Shown here piece by piece: positions 17,200 through 25,259 of a stretch of 64,000 bases of DNA. Below the pieces are notes generated by a model. It was not told the origin of the DNA and did not search any database. It saw nothing but the letters and a program-made list of their open reading frames with translations. Positions within the stretch are counted from its first letter, which is position 1. Each line of letters opens with the position of its first letter. The stretch covers positions 1-64,000 of the forward strand of contig CAJTXA010000012.1 in assembly GCA_910579865.1 (NCBI GenBank). The letters are read 5' to 3'. A program made the translations under genes and the position numbers. The stretch is from an uncultured Lachnospiraceae bacterium (lineage in GTDB: Bacteria > Bacillota > Clostridia > Lachnospirales > Lachnospiraceae).

Positions 17200-17936
17200 A
17201 CCATTCCTCCATCTACTCGTATCACTTGACCTGTAATAAAAGATGCTTCTTCACTTGCTAAAAATGCAATTACCCTAGCAATTTCTTCTGGCGTACCAAG
17301 TCTCTCCATACTACAGGCTGCCATCATACGCTCTTTTGCACCAGCCTCTATAGAAGCCCCCATATCTGTATTTAACAACCCAGGAGCAACCGCATTTACT
17401 CGAACTCCTGTTTTCGCTAACTCACAAGAAACTGTTTTTGTTGCAAATGAAAGTGCTGCCTTGCTGCTTCCATATGCAATATATCCTGCTTCACTGTCTA
17501 TTCCTGCTACTGAAGAAACATTTATAATACTTCCACTCTTTTGTCGTACCATGTATCTAGTAACAAGTTGCATCAATAATACTTGTGAAAAGAAGTTAAT
17601 TTCAAATACTTCTCGAATCGTCTTTAATGATGTCATACCTAGCAAACCCCCCCATGCAACTCCAGCAATATTCGCTAGTATATCAATTGTTTTCTTTTCA
17701 GAAATAATTCCTTTTATAGCTTCTTTTATCTCTTCTTCCTTTGTAAGTTCAAAATAGACTGTTTTAATCCATATTTTATTCTTATCTGCTATTTCTTTCA
17801 TATCTTTTTCAAAATCAGCATCTGGTTTGCGTGCACATGCCCAAATATTTGCACCCTTTTCTGCAAATATTTGCACTGTTGCTCGGCCTACCCCACGACG
17901 AGCACCTGTAATAATTGCATTTTTACCTCTCAACAT
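17196..17936 (-). CDS. Short-chain dehydrogenase/reductase (FabG-like), copy 2
   Basis: A 246-residue classical SDR: TGARRGVG cofactor motif near residue 10, catalytic Ser in NVSSVAG, YGSSK with Tyr and Lys, and the family end ITGQVIRVDGG. The usual NNAG is NIAG here. The ATG at 17936 has GGAGG eight bases upstream; nine earlier codons in the frame lack a site. It shares ANIWACAR and VYFELT with the SDR at 14544-15299, so the pair arose by duplication. It is translationally coupled to the transketolase. The AWGG stretch is encoded over a G7 run at 17647-17653. Substrate unknown; reduction of the transketolase ketose product would fit. Confidence 0.85.
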   Translation of the reverse strand: MLRGKNAIITGARRGVGRATVQIFAEKGANIWACARKPDADFEKDMKEIADKNKIWIKTVYFELTKEEEIKEAIKGIISEKKTIDILANIAGVAWGGLLGMTSLKTIREVFEINFFSQVLLMQLVTRYMVRQKSGSIINVSSVAGIDSEAGYIAYGSSKAALSFATKTVSCELAKTGVRVNAVAPGLLNTDMGASIEAGAKERMMAACSMERLGTPEEIARVIAFLASEEASFITGQVIRVDGGMV

Positions 17937-17978
17937 ACTATTTGCCTCCAACCTTATTTGCATTTTTATGTCAATACA

Positions 17979-18308
17979 CTATATTGTTGAAATTAGAATT
18001 CCTAATAAGATTACTATAATACCTGCTAATTTTCTTTTACTAACAGATTCCTTTAATATAAAATAACTTAATATTGTCACCCAAATATATCCAGACGCTT
18101 CTAAAATAGGCCCCAATGATAAGGGAACTCCTCTATAAGCCAAAATTGTCATAAAGCTAGAAAGAAAAAACATTCCATATGCTATAATTACCTTTCCATT
18201 TATATATTCTTTCCATTTGTTTTTATAAGAAAGGTTTGCACTTATCTTAAGTAATATCTGTGAAACAGAAGATATAAAAACAGAACTTAAAAAAATTAAA
18301 CTATACAT
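17979..18308 (-). CDS. Small EamA/SMR-type membrane protein, flippase candidate 1
   Basis: A 109-residue protein with four predicted helices and the drug/metabolite transporter pattern (SLGPILEASGYIWVTILSYFILKE, read in parts: GPILEASGYIW and ILKESVSKRK). Size and tandem arrangement with the next gene resemble ArnE/ArnF, the two-subunit flippase of undecaprenyl-phosphate-aminoarabinose. It shares one base with that gene. The preceding operon gene encodes an ArnC/GtrB-type transferase, so the pair probably moves a lipid-linked sugar to the outer leaflet. Multidrug efflux (EmrE type) is less likely here. Confidence 0.7.
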   Translation of the reverse strand: MYSLIFLSSVFISSVSQILLKISANLSYKNKWKEYINGKVIIAYGMFFLSSFMTILAYRGVPLSLGPILEASGYIWVTILSYFILKESVSKRKLAGIIVILLGILISTI

Positions 18309-18673
18309 TATTTTTCTTCCTTTTTTACTCCATCATTTGATACAACAAGATATACTCCCACTATAATTACAAGTGCTCCTAAAACTTTTTGTATTGTTAC
18401 TTCTTCTTTAAAAAAAACAGCTCCCCATATAATTCCCCATACTACAGTTATCGCTTTATTCGCATAAGCAGTAATAAGAGAAATCCGTTTTAACAGCTGC
18501 TGCCAAACAATCGCATAGAAAAAAAGATTCCCTATTACTACTCCATATAAAAATATAAATTCGAATGACATAAATTGCTTTTGAGAAGCTATTTTAGATG
18601 CAATTCCCAATATAGAATACACAGCTAAAACAATATGTAAGACAAAGATCAGTTTAAGCTGTTTCATGGTCAT
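18308..18673 (-). CDS. Small EamA-type membrane protein, flippase candidate 2
   Basis: A 121-residue protein with about four helices. The segment TAYANKAITVVWGIIWGAVFFKEE, seen in parts as ITVVWGIIWGA and FFKEEVT, is the conserved helix 3-4 region of EamA/SMR-type proteins. It overlaps the GT2 gene by 20 bases and the other small transporter by one, so the three are co-translated. It probably forms a heterodimer with its neighbour, as ArnE/ArnF do, to flip an undecaprenyl-phosphate sugar. Confidence 0.7.
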   Translation of the reverse strand: MTMKQLKLIFVLHIVLAVYSILGIASKIASQKQFMSFEFIFLYGVVIGNLFFYAIVWQQLLKRISLITAYANKAITVVWGIIWGAVFFKEEVTIQKVLGALVIIVGVYLVVSNDGVKKEEK

Positions 18674-19604
18674 CCTCCCTAAGATTCCTTGTCAATTCTC
18701 TTATCACATATTGAGGAGCATTATTGATACTAATATAAATTCTTCCTACATATTCTCCAATCAGTCCTAACATAATTAAATTCATGCCGCCTAAAATCAG
18801 CATAATTGATATAATAGAACTCCAGCCAATTACAACATCTACATATAAAAATTTACGTACTATGGTTATAATCGCATAAGCAAAACCAATCAACGCCAAA
18901 ATACTCCCCATATAAATACCAACTTCCAATGGTTTTACTGAAAAAGCAGTAAACCCATTAATCCACAATAATAATAATTTTTTTAAAGAATATCCTGACC
19001 TTCCATACATTCGTTCTCTATGATGTGTTGGAACACATGCTATCTTATTTGTTGTTCTTAAAAGTAATCCGAATAGATAAGGATAAGAATTTTCATATTT
19101 AATCATCTCTTTTATTACAAAACTTCTGGCTACATAAAAACTACTTGCATGAAAATCCTTTGGTTGATGCAGCATAACTTCCCCCATCTTTTTTGCCATC
19201 CAAGTACCAAAACGGCGAAACATTGTCTGTTTAATTTCAAAATAATAAGCATAAACTGCATCATATCCTTCCTCTAATTTATCAATCAACTGATATAACT
19301 CATCAATTGGTGTCTGTCCATCATCATCTAATGAAACAATATAGTCTCCTGTACAATAATGATAGCCAGCTAATAATGCAGAATGTTGTCCAAAATTTTT
19401 TGCTAAACAAATCCCTTTTACTTTCTTATTCTTTCTAGTCAATTCTTCTATCACATTCCATACATTATCTGGAGAACTATCATTTACAAGAATAATCTCA
19501 TAGTCATCGATTTCCCGTTGTTTTAATACAGCAAAAATCTCATTTACAACAACTTCAATTGTATTTTCTGAACCATAACAGGGAATTACAAATGAAATTT
19601 TCAT
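18654..19604 (-). CDS. Family 2 glycosyltransferase, polyprenyl-phosphate sugar synthase (GtrB/ArnC type)
   Basis: A 316-residue GT2: SFVIPCYGSE at the N-terminus, VNDSSPDNVW, the metal/nucleotide motif SLDDDGQTP near residue 93, and the acceptor-side HHRERMYGRSGYS motif typical of the DPM1/GtrB/ArnC branch. Two C-terminal helices (about 230-255 and 265-290) anchor it. Enzymes of this branch transfer a sugar from a nucleotide donor to undecaprenyl phosphate on the cytoplasmic side. With the two small EamA-type proteins and the GT-C proteins it makes a three-component glycosylation system, comparable to CsbB-GtcA-YfhO of Bacillus. The sugar is unknown; the WecE/WecD-like pair suggests an amino-dideoxy sugar as one option. 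Confidence 0.88.
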   Translation of the reverse strand: MKISFVIPCYGSENTIEVVVNEIFAVLKQREIDDYEIILVNDSSPDNVWNVIEELTRKNKKVKGICLAKNFGQHSALLAGYHYCTGDYIVSLDDDGQTPIDELYQLIDKLEEGYDAVYAYYFEIKQTMFRRFGTWMAKKMGEVMLHQPKDFHASSFYVARSFVIKEMIKYENSYPYLFGLLLRTTNKIACVPTHHRERMYGRSGYSLKKLLLLWINGFTAFSVKPLEVGIYMGSILALIGFAYAIITIVRKFLYVDVVIGWSSIISIMLILGGMNLIMLGLIGEYVGRIYISINNAPQYVIRELTRNLREDDHETA

Positions 19605-19634
19605 GACTTATCCTTTCTCTACTGTGCAAATATT

Positions 19635-20840
19635 TTATGAAACAAAATAAACCTTTCTAGACATTTCTTCTACCAAATTATAACCATCCCATATCAATGT
19701 AAAATCCGCAGTTTTTCCCATTGGAACAATACGATCGACTCCCTCTACTCCTCTCTCAATTACCCAATCTGCTAATTCTTTTCCATTTCCACCTAAATAA
19801 GACAATGTTTGAAATTTTTTTGTTATCACTACTTCTAAATCCTGGATTTTTTCACTTTGATATTCTAGATAACTTCCACCTGGGCAAGAATAACACAAAC
19901 TATCTGTCTCTAATGTTGCTAATTCCATCCTACAGATTAAATTGTCTTTATCAAATATAATTTTTGTATTCTCTTTTTCAATTGCTGCTTTACAAGCCAT
20001 TGTCAATTTATCTATTGCAATAATAGGCTCTATCTTATACTTTTTTGAAACCTGATTATGTATCATACTCCAAAATAATAACTTCGCTTGTGCAACTGTT
20101 TCCTCTTTTCCAATCCAATAGATTAAATGTGGAGAAGAACAAGCATTTTGATCATATAAATAAGTATCATTATAAAATTTTTGTGCCACTTCATTCCAAT
20201 CTTCTATTTCCAAAACCTTTTCCGCATATATAACACAAGCTGACTCACGATCTGCAAACACAACCTCCACACATCTTGGTTGTATCCTGCTTTTTCGTAT
20301 CTCTTCTACTGTATAATCTCCACCCCAAATTACCCGTATATCGGACAAATTAGAAAAATAATCATTGATTTCCTTATTATGATTATATTGAACGATTCCA
20401 ATATATTTGCCAATCGAAAATTTATTCTGATCGATTACTTGTTTTATTAAACGGCAAATTATCGTTGTCTGCTTAAAATCTTTTGTAGAAGCCCGTACTA
20501 CACAAGTATTACCAGACAACAAACCTGCTACTAATGTATATGCAAAATTAATTGGAACATTGGAAGGTGCAATATGAAAACTAAAACCTCGTCCAATTCG
20601 ATACTCTTCCTTATACTCCTTTTTTATCTTTTCTATATTCGCTTTTCTACAGAAAAATCCAAATGTAATAATATCTGGATAACTTTTACATTCTTTATCT
20701 CTTCGAATCGCATTTGACAATTCATTTAAAAAATCACACACTTCTTTGTCAAAAATTTTTCGCCCAGGTAATCGCTTCATCTCTTCAAAACTTTCTATAT
20801 CAGAATAGAGAATCTTTAAATTAGGAAAATTTAACTGCAT
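19635..20840 (-). CDS. LuxC-family acyl-CoA/acyl-protein reductase
   Basis: A 401-residue NADPH-dependent acyl reductase of the LuxC family (aldehyde dehydrogenase fold). The catalytic cysteine lies in DQNACSSPH near residue 234, and the N-terminal half has HIAPSNVPINFAYTLVAG, the family cofactor region. It converts an activated acyl group to an aldehyde. I chose the ATG at 20840; a GTG nine bases earlier is possible. It overlaps the upstream luxE-like gene by 20 bases. LuxA and LuxB are absent, so luminescence is excluded; LuxC/LuxE pairs also occur in surface-polysaccharide loci. Here the aldehyde may become a side group of the polymer or the acceptor for the transketolase. Confidence 0.88.
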   Translation of the reverse strand: MQLNFPNLKILYSDIESFEEMKRLPGRKIFDKEVCDFLNELSNAIRRDKECKSYPDIITFGFFCRKANIEKIKKEYKEEYRIGRGFSFHIAPSNVPINFAYTLVAGLLSGNTCVVRASTKDFKQTTIICRLIKQVIDQNKFSIGKYIGIVQYNHNKEINDYFSNLSDIRVIWGGDYTVEEIRKSRIQPRCVEVVFADRESACVIYAEKVLEIEDWNEVAQKFYNDTYLYDQNACSSPHLIYWIGKEETVAQAKLLFWSMIHNQVSKKYKIEPIIAIDKLTMACKAAIEKENTKIIFDKDNLICRMELATLETDSLCYSCPGGSYLEYQSEKIQDLEVVITKKFQTLSYLGGNGKELADWVIERGVEGVDRIVPMGKTADFTLIWDGYNLVEEMSRKVYFVS

Positions 20841-21906
20841 AAGTATCACTACACCCCCTTATTTCTGCATTTTTTATTCTTCCATTGATTTTAAAATATT
20901 TTCCTTTTCGTCCACATGGACAGTTATCTTCCCCCAAAATCATTCCACTATCTTCTGTTAGCAAAACATGTCCCGGATAGGATTTTGGTAAAACAGAAAG
21001 AACCTCCATAATTCCTTCTTCTCCTTCCTCCGCTATCGAAAAGTCAACTCCTCTCCGAATAATTACATCTGAAAAAACGGAGGTATGAAGATGCCCATAC
21101 TCACATTCCATATAAATACTTCCTGTCTGTTCCACCATTCCGTAATAATCATATACTCTCTTTATTCCACAAACAGATTCTAAATTTTCTTTAAATTGTT
21201 CCCGAGAAACGGATTCCGAAATCAATTTTTTCCATCCACCACCATGAATCAAAACCCCATTTGATAGATCAAGATGAAAACCAGTTCTTACAAGTTCACG
21301 ATAAAAATGCTGCCAAATCATAAATGTAAAACCAAATAAAAAAATTGTTTCTCCTTTATGTACTTCTAAAAATTTTTCTAATCCCTCTATATCTAATTCC
21401 ATCTTCTCATTTAATGCATAAATTTTATCCTTTGCAAAAATAGAAAACCCAAGAATCCCTGCCCCTCGTGCTGAAAACATCTCTCGATTCTTTAACAATG
21501 CAGATGTATCTAATATAATCATAGGAAGTCTCTGCCTTCCAATATAAGAAGAAACAATTTTTGTTAATGCTTTTGTTTGATTTGAAGAAGTTTCTTTATC
21601 CAAATAAATCTTTGAAACTTCTTGTCCAGAAGTTCCAGATGAAGTCATCGTTTTTATAATATTCTCTTGTCTCACACTTTTTAAATCATATTCTTTAAAT
21701 AATCGGACTGGTAAAAAAGGAATATCATAATAACTTGTCACCTGTTCTATATGAAATCCTATCGCATCTAATATATTTTTATAAGCCTTACAATTTTCAT
21801 AATGGTATTTTGTCAAATCTACTAAACAGCCTGTTAAAAATTGCTGTTTCTCTTTCTTGTCCATAGAATAGGGAGGAATCTGCAAAATTTCACTATACTC
21901 AACCAT
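20821..21906 (-). CDS. LuxE-family acyl-protein synthetase
   Basis: A 361-residue member of the LuxE/PaaK-like adenylate-forming group. The ATP-binding motif MTSSGTSGQEVSK is near residue 88, and the C-terminal CPCGRKGKYFKINGRIKNAEIRG is a family block. It activates a carboxylic acid with ATP and holds it as an acyl-protein for reduction by LuxC. The ATG at 21906 has AGGAG seven bases upstream; the frame runs 19 codons further back into the end of the previous gene without a better site. Direct overlap with the LuxC gene supports a functional complex. The true acid (fatty, amino or sugar acid) cannot be told. Confidence 0.87.
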   Translation of the reverse strand: MVEYSEILQIPPYSMDKKEKQQFLTGCLVDLTKYHYENCKAYKNILDAIGFHIEQVTSYYDIPFLPVRLFKEYDLKSVRQENIIKTMTSSGTSGQEVSKIYLDKETSSNQTKALTKIVSSYIGRQRLPMIILDTSALLKNREMFSARGAGILGFSIFAKDKIYALNEKMELDIEGLEKFLEVHKGETIFLFGFTFMIWQHFYRELVRTGFHLDLSNGVLIHGGGWKKLISESVSREQFKENLESVCGIKRVYDYYGMVEQTGSIYMECEYGHLHTSVFSDVIIRRGVDFSIAEEGEEGIMEVLSVLPKSYPGHVLLTEDSGMILGEDNCPCGRKGKYFKINGRIKNAEIRGCSDTYAVKFS

Positions 21907-21916
21907 GCCATATCTC

Positions 21917-23326
21917 CTATTTATAATATTTTTCCAATTCTGTATATAATGTTTTTCCTGCATTATTTTTAGGAATTTTTTCTAAATATTGTATTTTAAT
22001 TCCTACCAAATTTAGATGAGTTTTCTCTATAATATAATTTTTTATTTCATCTATAATAGAACTATCATTTACAAAAAAATAAAGCTTATCATCTATCCCA
22101 CCACTTGCACAATCAACCATTTCAAATTTTGCTTTTACTAACTGTTCTAATTCATCAAGATTGACTCGTTTCCCAAACATTTTCAAAAACCTTTTTTTTC
22201 GACCAACAATATAGTAAAATCCATCTGTATCTCTTTTTGCCATATCTCCTGTTATCAAAATTCCATTTCGTTCATCACCTTTATTTAAATCCCCACGATT
22301 TTCTGCATATCCAAGTGTAACGTTCTCTCCATAATACACTAATTCTCCTACTGTATTTTCTTGCTCAACTATCTTATTATTTATGTCTATTAATTCAAAT
22401 CTTCCTCCAGGAATGGCAATACCCATACTTCCATACTTTTCAAGTGCTTTTTCTGCTGGTAAATATGCCATTCTTGCAGTTGCTTCTGTTTGCCCATACA
22501 TCACAATAAACTTTTTATTTTGTTCAAGTGCATATTTCGCAAACTCTTTATGTAATTCTTCTGACAGTTTACCACCAGCTTGTGTCATAGTTCTTAAACT
22601 TGGTAAATCCATACGAAAAAAGCGTAACTTTTTCAACATTTCATAAATATATGGAACACCTCCAAATGATGTAGCCTCTTGAGCTTGAAAAAAATTCCAA
22701 AATTCTTTTTGCATCAAAGACTTTTCTGTTAAAAGAATAGTTGCTCCTACATATAAATGTGAATTGATAATAGATAATCCATAAGTGTAATTCATTGGAA
22801 GTGTTGTTATAGGACGCTCTGTCTGATCCAATTCTAGATAAGATACAATAGATTCTGTATTTGCCTTTATATTAGAATAGCTTTGTCTCACTAACTTTGG
22901 ACTTCCTGTAGAACCAGATGTAGTTAATAAAAGTGCTAATTCTTCAAACAATCTTTCTGATGAAGAATAGTTTGTTTTAAAAAGAGTATATTGATATTCC
23001 GAAAATACTTTTTCATAATTTGAAAACAGTTCTTCTTTTTCAGATGGAAGCCATATATACTCTGGTTGATAAATTTCTAATAGATGGTATAATTGATCTA
23101 AATCTAAATCTTCTGTAATCATTACTGGTACTATTTTTGCCTCTATCATTGCAGCATAACCTGCAAACGAACCAATTACATTTCTACAAAGATGAAATAC
23201 AAGTGCTCTTTCACATATTTCTTTTAATTTTATTTCTAAATCATATAATTCTTTATAAGTTATCTGATTTCCATTATCATCTATTACTGCTACAGAACTT
23301 ATATATTTTTTTAAATCCCATATCAT
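21917..23326 (-). CDS. AMP-binding acyl ligase
   Basis: A 469-residue member of the ANL superfamily. Motifs seen: LLTTSGSTGSPK (A3, residues about 137-148), YGQTEAT (A5), ITGDMAKRDTDGFYYIVGRKKRF (A7-A8 region, here given as ITGDMA and GRKKRFLKMFG), and the C-terminal catalytic Lys in NNAGKT. It adenylates a carboxylate and transfers it to CoA or a carrier protein. It directly precedes LuxE and LuxC, and a dedicated ACP lies at the end of the same run, so loading the ACP is the likely job. Two adenylating enzymes in one pathway is unusual and suggests two acids or two acceptors. Confidence 0.85.
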   Translation of the reverse strand: MIWDLKKYISSVAVIDDNGNQITYKELYDLEIKLKEICERALVFHLCRNVIGSFAGYAAMIEAKIVPVMITEDLDLDQLYHLLEIYQPEYIWLPSEKEELFSNYEKVFSEYQYTLFKTNYSSSERLFEELALLLTTSGSTGSPKLVRQSYSNIKANTESIVSYLELDQTERPITTLPMNYTYGLSIINSHLYVGATILLTEKSLMQKEFWNFFQAQEATSFGGVPYIYEMLKKLRFFRMDLPSLRTMTQAGGKLSEELHKEFAKYALEQNKKFIVMYGQTEATARMAYLPAEKALEKYGSMGIAIPGGRFELIDINNKIVEQENTVGELVYYGENVTLGYAENRGDLNKGDERNGILITGDMAKRDTDGFYYIVGRKKRFLKMFGKRVNLDELEQLVKAKFEMVDCASGGIDDKLYFFVNDSSIIDEIKNYIIEKTHLNLVGIKIQYLEKIPKNNAGKTLYTELEKYYK

Positions 23327-23349
23327 ATTGCTATATCACTCCCATCTCT

Positions 23350-24081
23350 TTAATATACTTTTTTATGTTTCACATATACATAGGTAACTTCTCTAAATTG
23401 AAATCCAGCTTCTATATGCATCCTAACCGCATTAGAATTATTTGTACTAATATAAGTAGAAATCATTTTCCCATTTCTTTTTTTTGCCTCTATTAAAGGT
23501 TTATAAATATATACTGCTCCAAAAACATTTTTTTGATATTCTGGATAAATTCCTGCTAAGAAAGGATAATACACATTATCCTCAATTTGTTTAAAAGTAA
23601 AAAATCCAATTTTCTGATCTTTATATAGATACTGAAATAGTTCACTGCCTTTCTTTTGTTCGTCTTCAATCCATCCAATATATCGATTCGCTGCCTGAAC
23701 ATCTGAAAAAAATGGATCCAGATAAATTCGATCTGTATAAAACATTCCTTTCTTTATTTTTTTATAAAGCTCATCTTTCTCACTCTCCTTCATTGGTTCA
23801 TATTGAATCCTTTTATTTAATCTTTCTACCAATGGAGAAAAAGTTAAATTTTTCAAATTATGTATCACATGAATGGATGTCTCTATATAATGAAATCCAT
23901 TTTTTTCAGCCAACCACATTAAATCAATCATTCCAGCAGGAATTTTTACCACCTGATATTCGGTACAAAGTGTTTCTAAAGCTGTCTGTACTTGACTTAC
24001 TGTATCAGAAATTTCTATTGTTATTTCCGTTGTATCTACCCCTAAATTTCTTTTTTCCCAAAATGCGTCCACAATTTTCAT
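23350..24081 (-). CDS. GNAT-family acetyltransferase, WecD-like
   Basis: A 243-residue protein with a C-terminal GNAT fold (STNNSNAVRMHIEAGFQFRE is the typical acetyl-CoA end, shown here as NAVRMHIEAGF). The N-terminal half, with WLAEKNGFHYIETSI and then FYTDRIYLDPFFS...YIGWIED, follows the architecture of E. coli WecD, which acetylates dTDP-4-amino-4,6-dideoxygalactose. It directly follows a close WecE homolog, which supports the same reaction here. The identity is weaker than for WecE; another N-acetylated amino sugar is possible. Confidence 0.75.
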   Translation of the reverse strand: MKIVDAFWEKRNLGVDTTEITIEISDTVSQVQTALETLCTEYQVVKIPAGMIDLMWLAEKNGFHYIETSIHVIHNLKNLTFSPLVERLNKRIQYEPMKESEKDELYKKIKKGMFYTDRIYLDPFFSDVQAANRYIGWIEDEQKKGSELFQYLYKDQKIGFFTFKQIEDNVYYPFLAGIYPEYQKNVFGAVYIYKPLIEAKKRNGKMISTYISTNNSNAVRMHIEAGFQFREVTYVYVKHKKVY

Positions 24082-24114
24082 ATCACAGTTTCCTTTTTCA
24101 TAATTTTCTATCCT

Positions 24115-25242
24115 CTAATTATAAAATGTAAGGATTTTACTAATAATATAATCAATTTCTCCTTGTTGTAATCCATAATACATAGGCAATCTTAAAAGTC
24201 GTTCACTCTCTCTTGTTGTATAATTATCTTCACCTGAAAACCTACCATATTTTATTCCTGCTGGTGCAGTATGAAGTGGTATATAGTGAAAAACTGCTAA
24301 TATCTGATTTTCTTTTAAATATTGTATTAATCTTGTTCGTTCCTCTATATCCTTTGCTTTCATATAAAACATATGTGCATTATGAACACATCCATCTGGA
24401 ATAGTCGGCAGTTCTATTTTTCCTATACTTTGAAGTGGTTGTAATGCTTTATAGTATTGATTCCATAACTCTAACCTGTTTTCATTAATTTTATCTGCAC
24501 ACTCTAATTGTGCATAAAGATAAGCTGCATTGATATCACTTGGCAAATAAGAAGAGCCACAATTCACCCAAGTATACTTATCTATCTGTCCCCGAAAAAA
24601 CTTACTTCGATTTGTTCCTTTTTCTCGGATAATTTCTGCATCTTCAATATATTTTTCATCTCTAATAAGAAGTGCTCCACCTTCTCCCATAGAATAATTT
24701 TTTGTTTCATGAAAACTAAAACATCCAAAATCTCCAATCGTTCCTAATGCTTTTCCCTTATAAGAGGCCATCATTCCCTGCGCTGCATCTTCTACTACTG
24801 CTAAATGATATGTCTCTGCCAGTTCCATTATCTTATCCATTTCACAGGATACACCTGCATAATGAACCGGAACAATTGCTTTTGTTTTTTCTGTAATCGC
24901 TGCCTCAATCAAATTTTCATCCATATTCATGGTATCTGGCCGAATATCTACAAAAACCACTTTTGCTCCACGCATTACAAATGCATCTGCGGTAGATACA
25001 AAAGTATAAGCTGGCATAATCACCTCATCCCCCTCTTGAATATTCAAAAGGATTGCTGCCATTTCTGTAGCATGAGTACAAGATGTTGTTAATAAAGCCT
25101 TTTTTATTCCTGTTTTTTCCTCTAACCATTGATTGCATTTCTTAGTAAAGTCACCATCACCGCAAATTTTATGGTTTTCAATTGCTTGTTGAATATAGTC
25201 TTTTTCTTTTCCTACATATGGCGGTATATTAAAATGTATCAC
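24115..25242 (-). CDS. wecE: dTDP-4-amino-4,6-dideoxyhexose transaminase (WecE-like)
   Basis: A 375-residue DegT/DnrJ/EryC1 PLP aminotransferase that closely resembles E. coli WecE: GDEVIMPAYTFVSTADAF, VFVDIRPDTMNMDE, VPVHYAGVSCEMD, EDAAQGMM, CFSFHETKNYSMGEGGA (PLP Lys in TKN), EKGTNRSKFFRGQ and VFHYIPLHTAPAG all have counterparts there. WecE converts dTDP-4-keto-6-deoxyglucose to dTDP-4-amino-4,6-dideoxy-D-galactose. The dTDP-glucose genes rmlA and rmlB are not obvious in the window and may be elsewhere. With the GNAT neighbour it would yield a dTDP-Fuc4NAc-like donor for decoration of the polymer. Confidence 0.87.
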   Translation of the reverse strand: MIHFNIPPYVGKEKDYIQQAIENHKICGDGDFTKKCNQWLEEKTGIKKALLTTSCTHATEMAAILLNIQEGDEVIMPAYTFVSTADAFVMRGAKVVFVDIRPDTMNMDENLIEAAITEKTKAIVPVHYAGVSCEMDKIMELAETYHLAVVEDAAQGMMASYKGKALGTIGDFGCFSFHETKNYSMGEGGALLIRDEKYIEDAEIIREKGTNRSKFFRGQIDKYTWVNCGSSYLPSDINAAYLYAQLECADKINENRLELWNQYYKALQPLQSIGKIELPTIPDGCVHNAHMFYMKAKDIEERTRLIQYLKENQILAVFHYIPLHTAPAGIKYGRFSGEDNYTTRESERLLRLPMYYGLQQGEIDYIISKILTFYN

Positions 25243-25259
25243 CTTTTTATCCTCCCCTA

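Noticed and set aside
19635..21906. Bioluminescence genes
   Set aside because: LuxC and LuxE homologs occur without LuxA, LuxB or LuxD and inside a polysaccharide locus.
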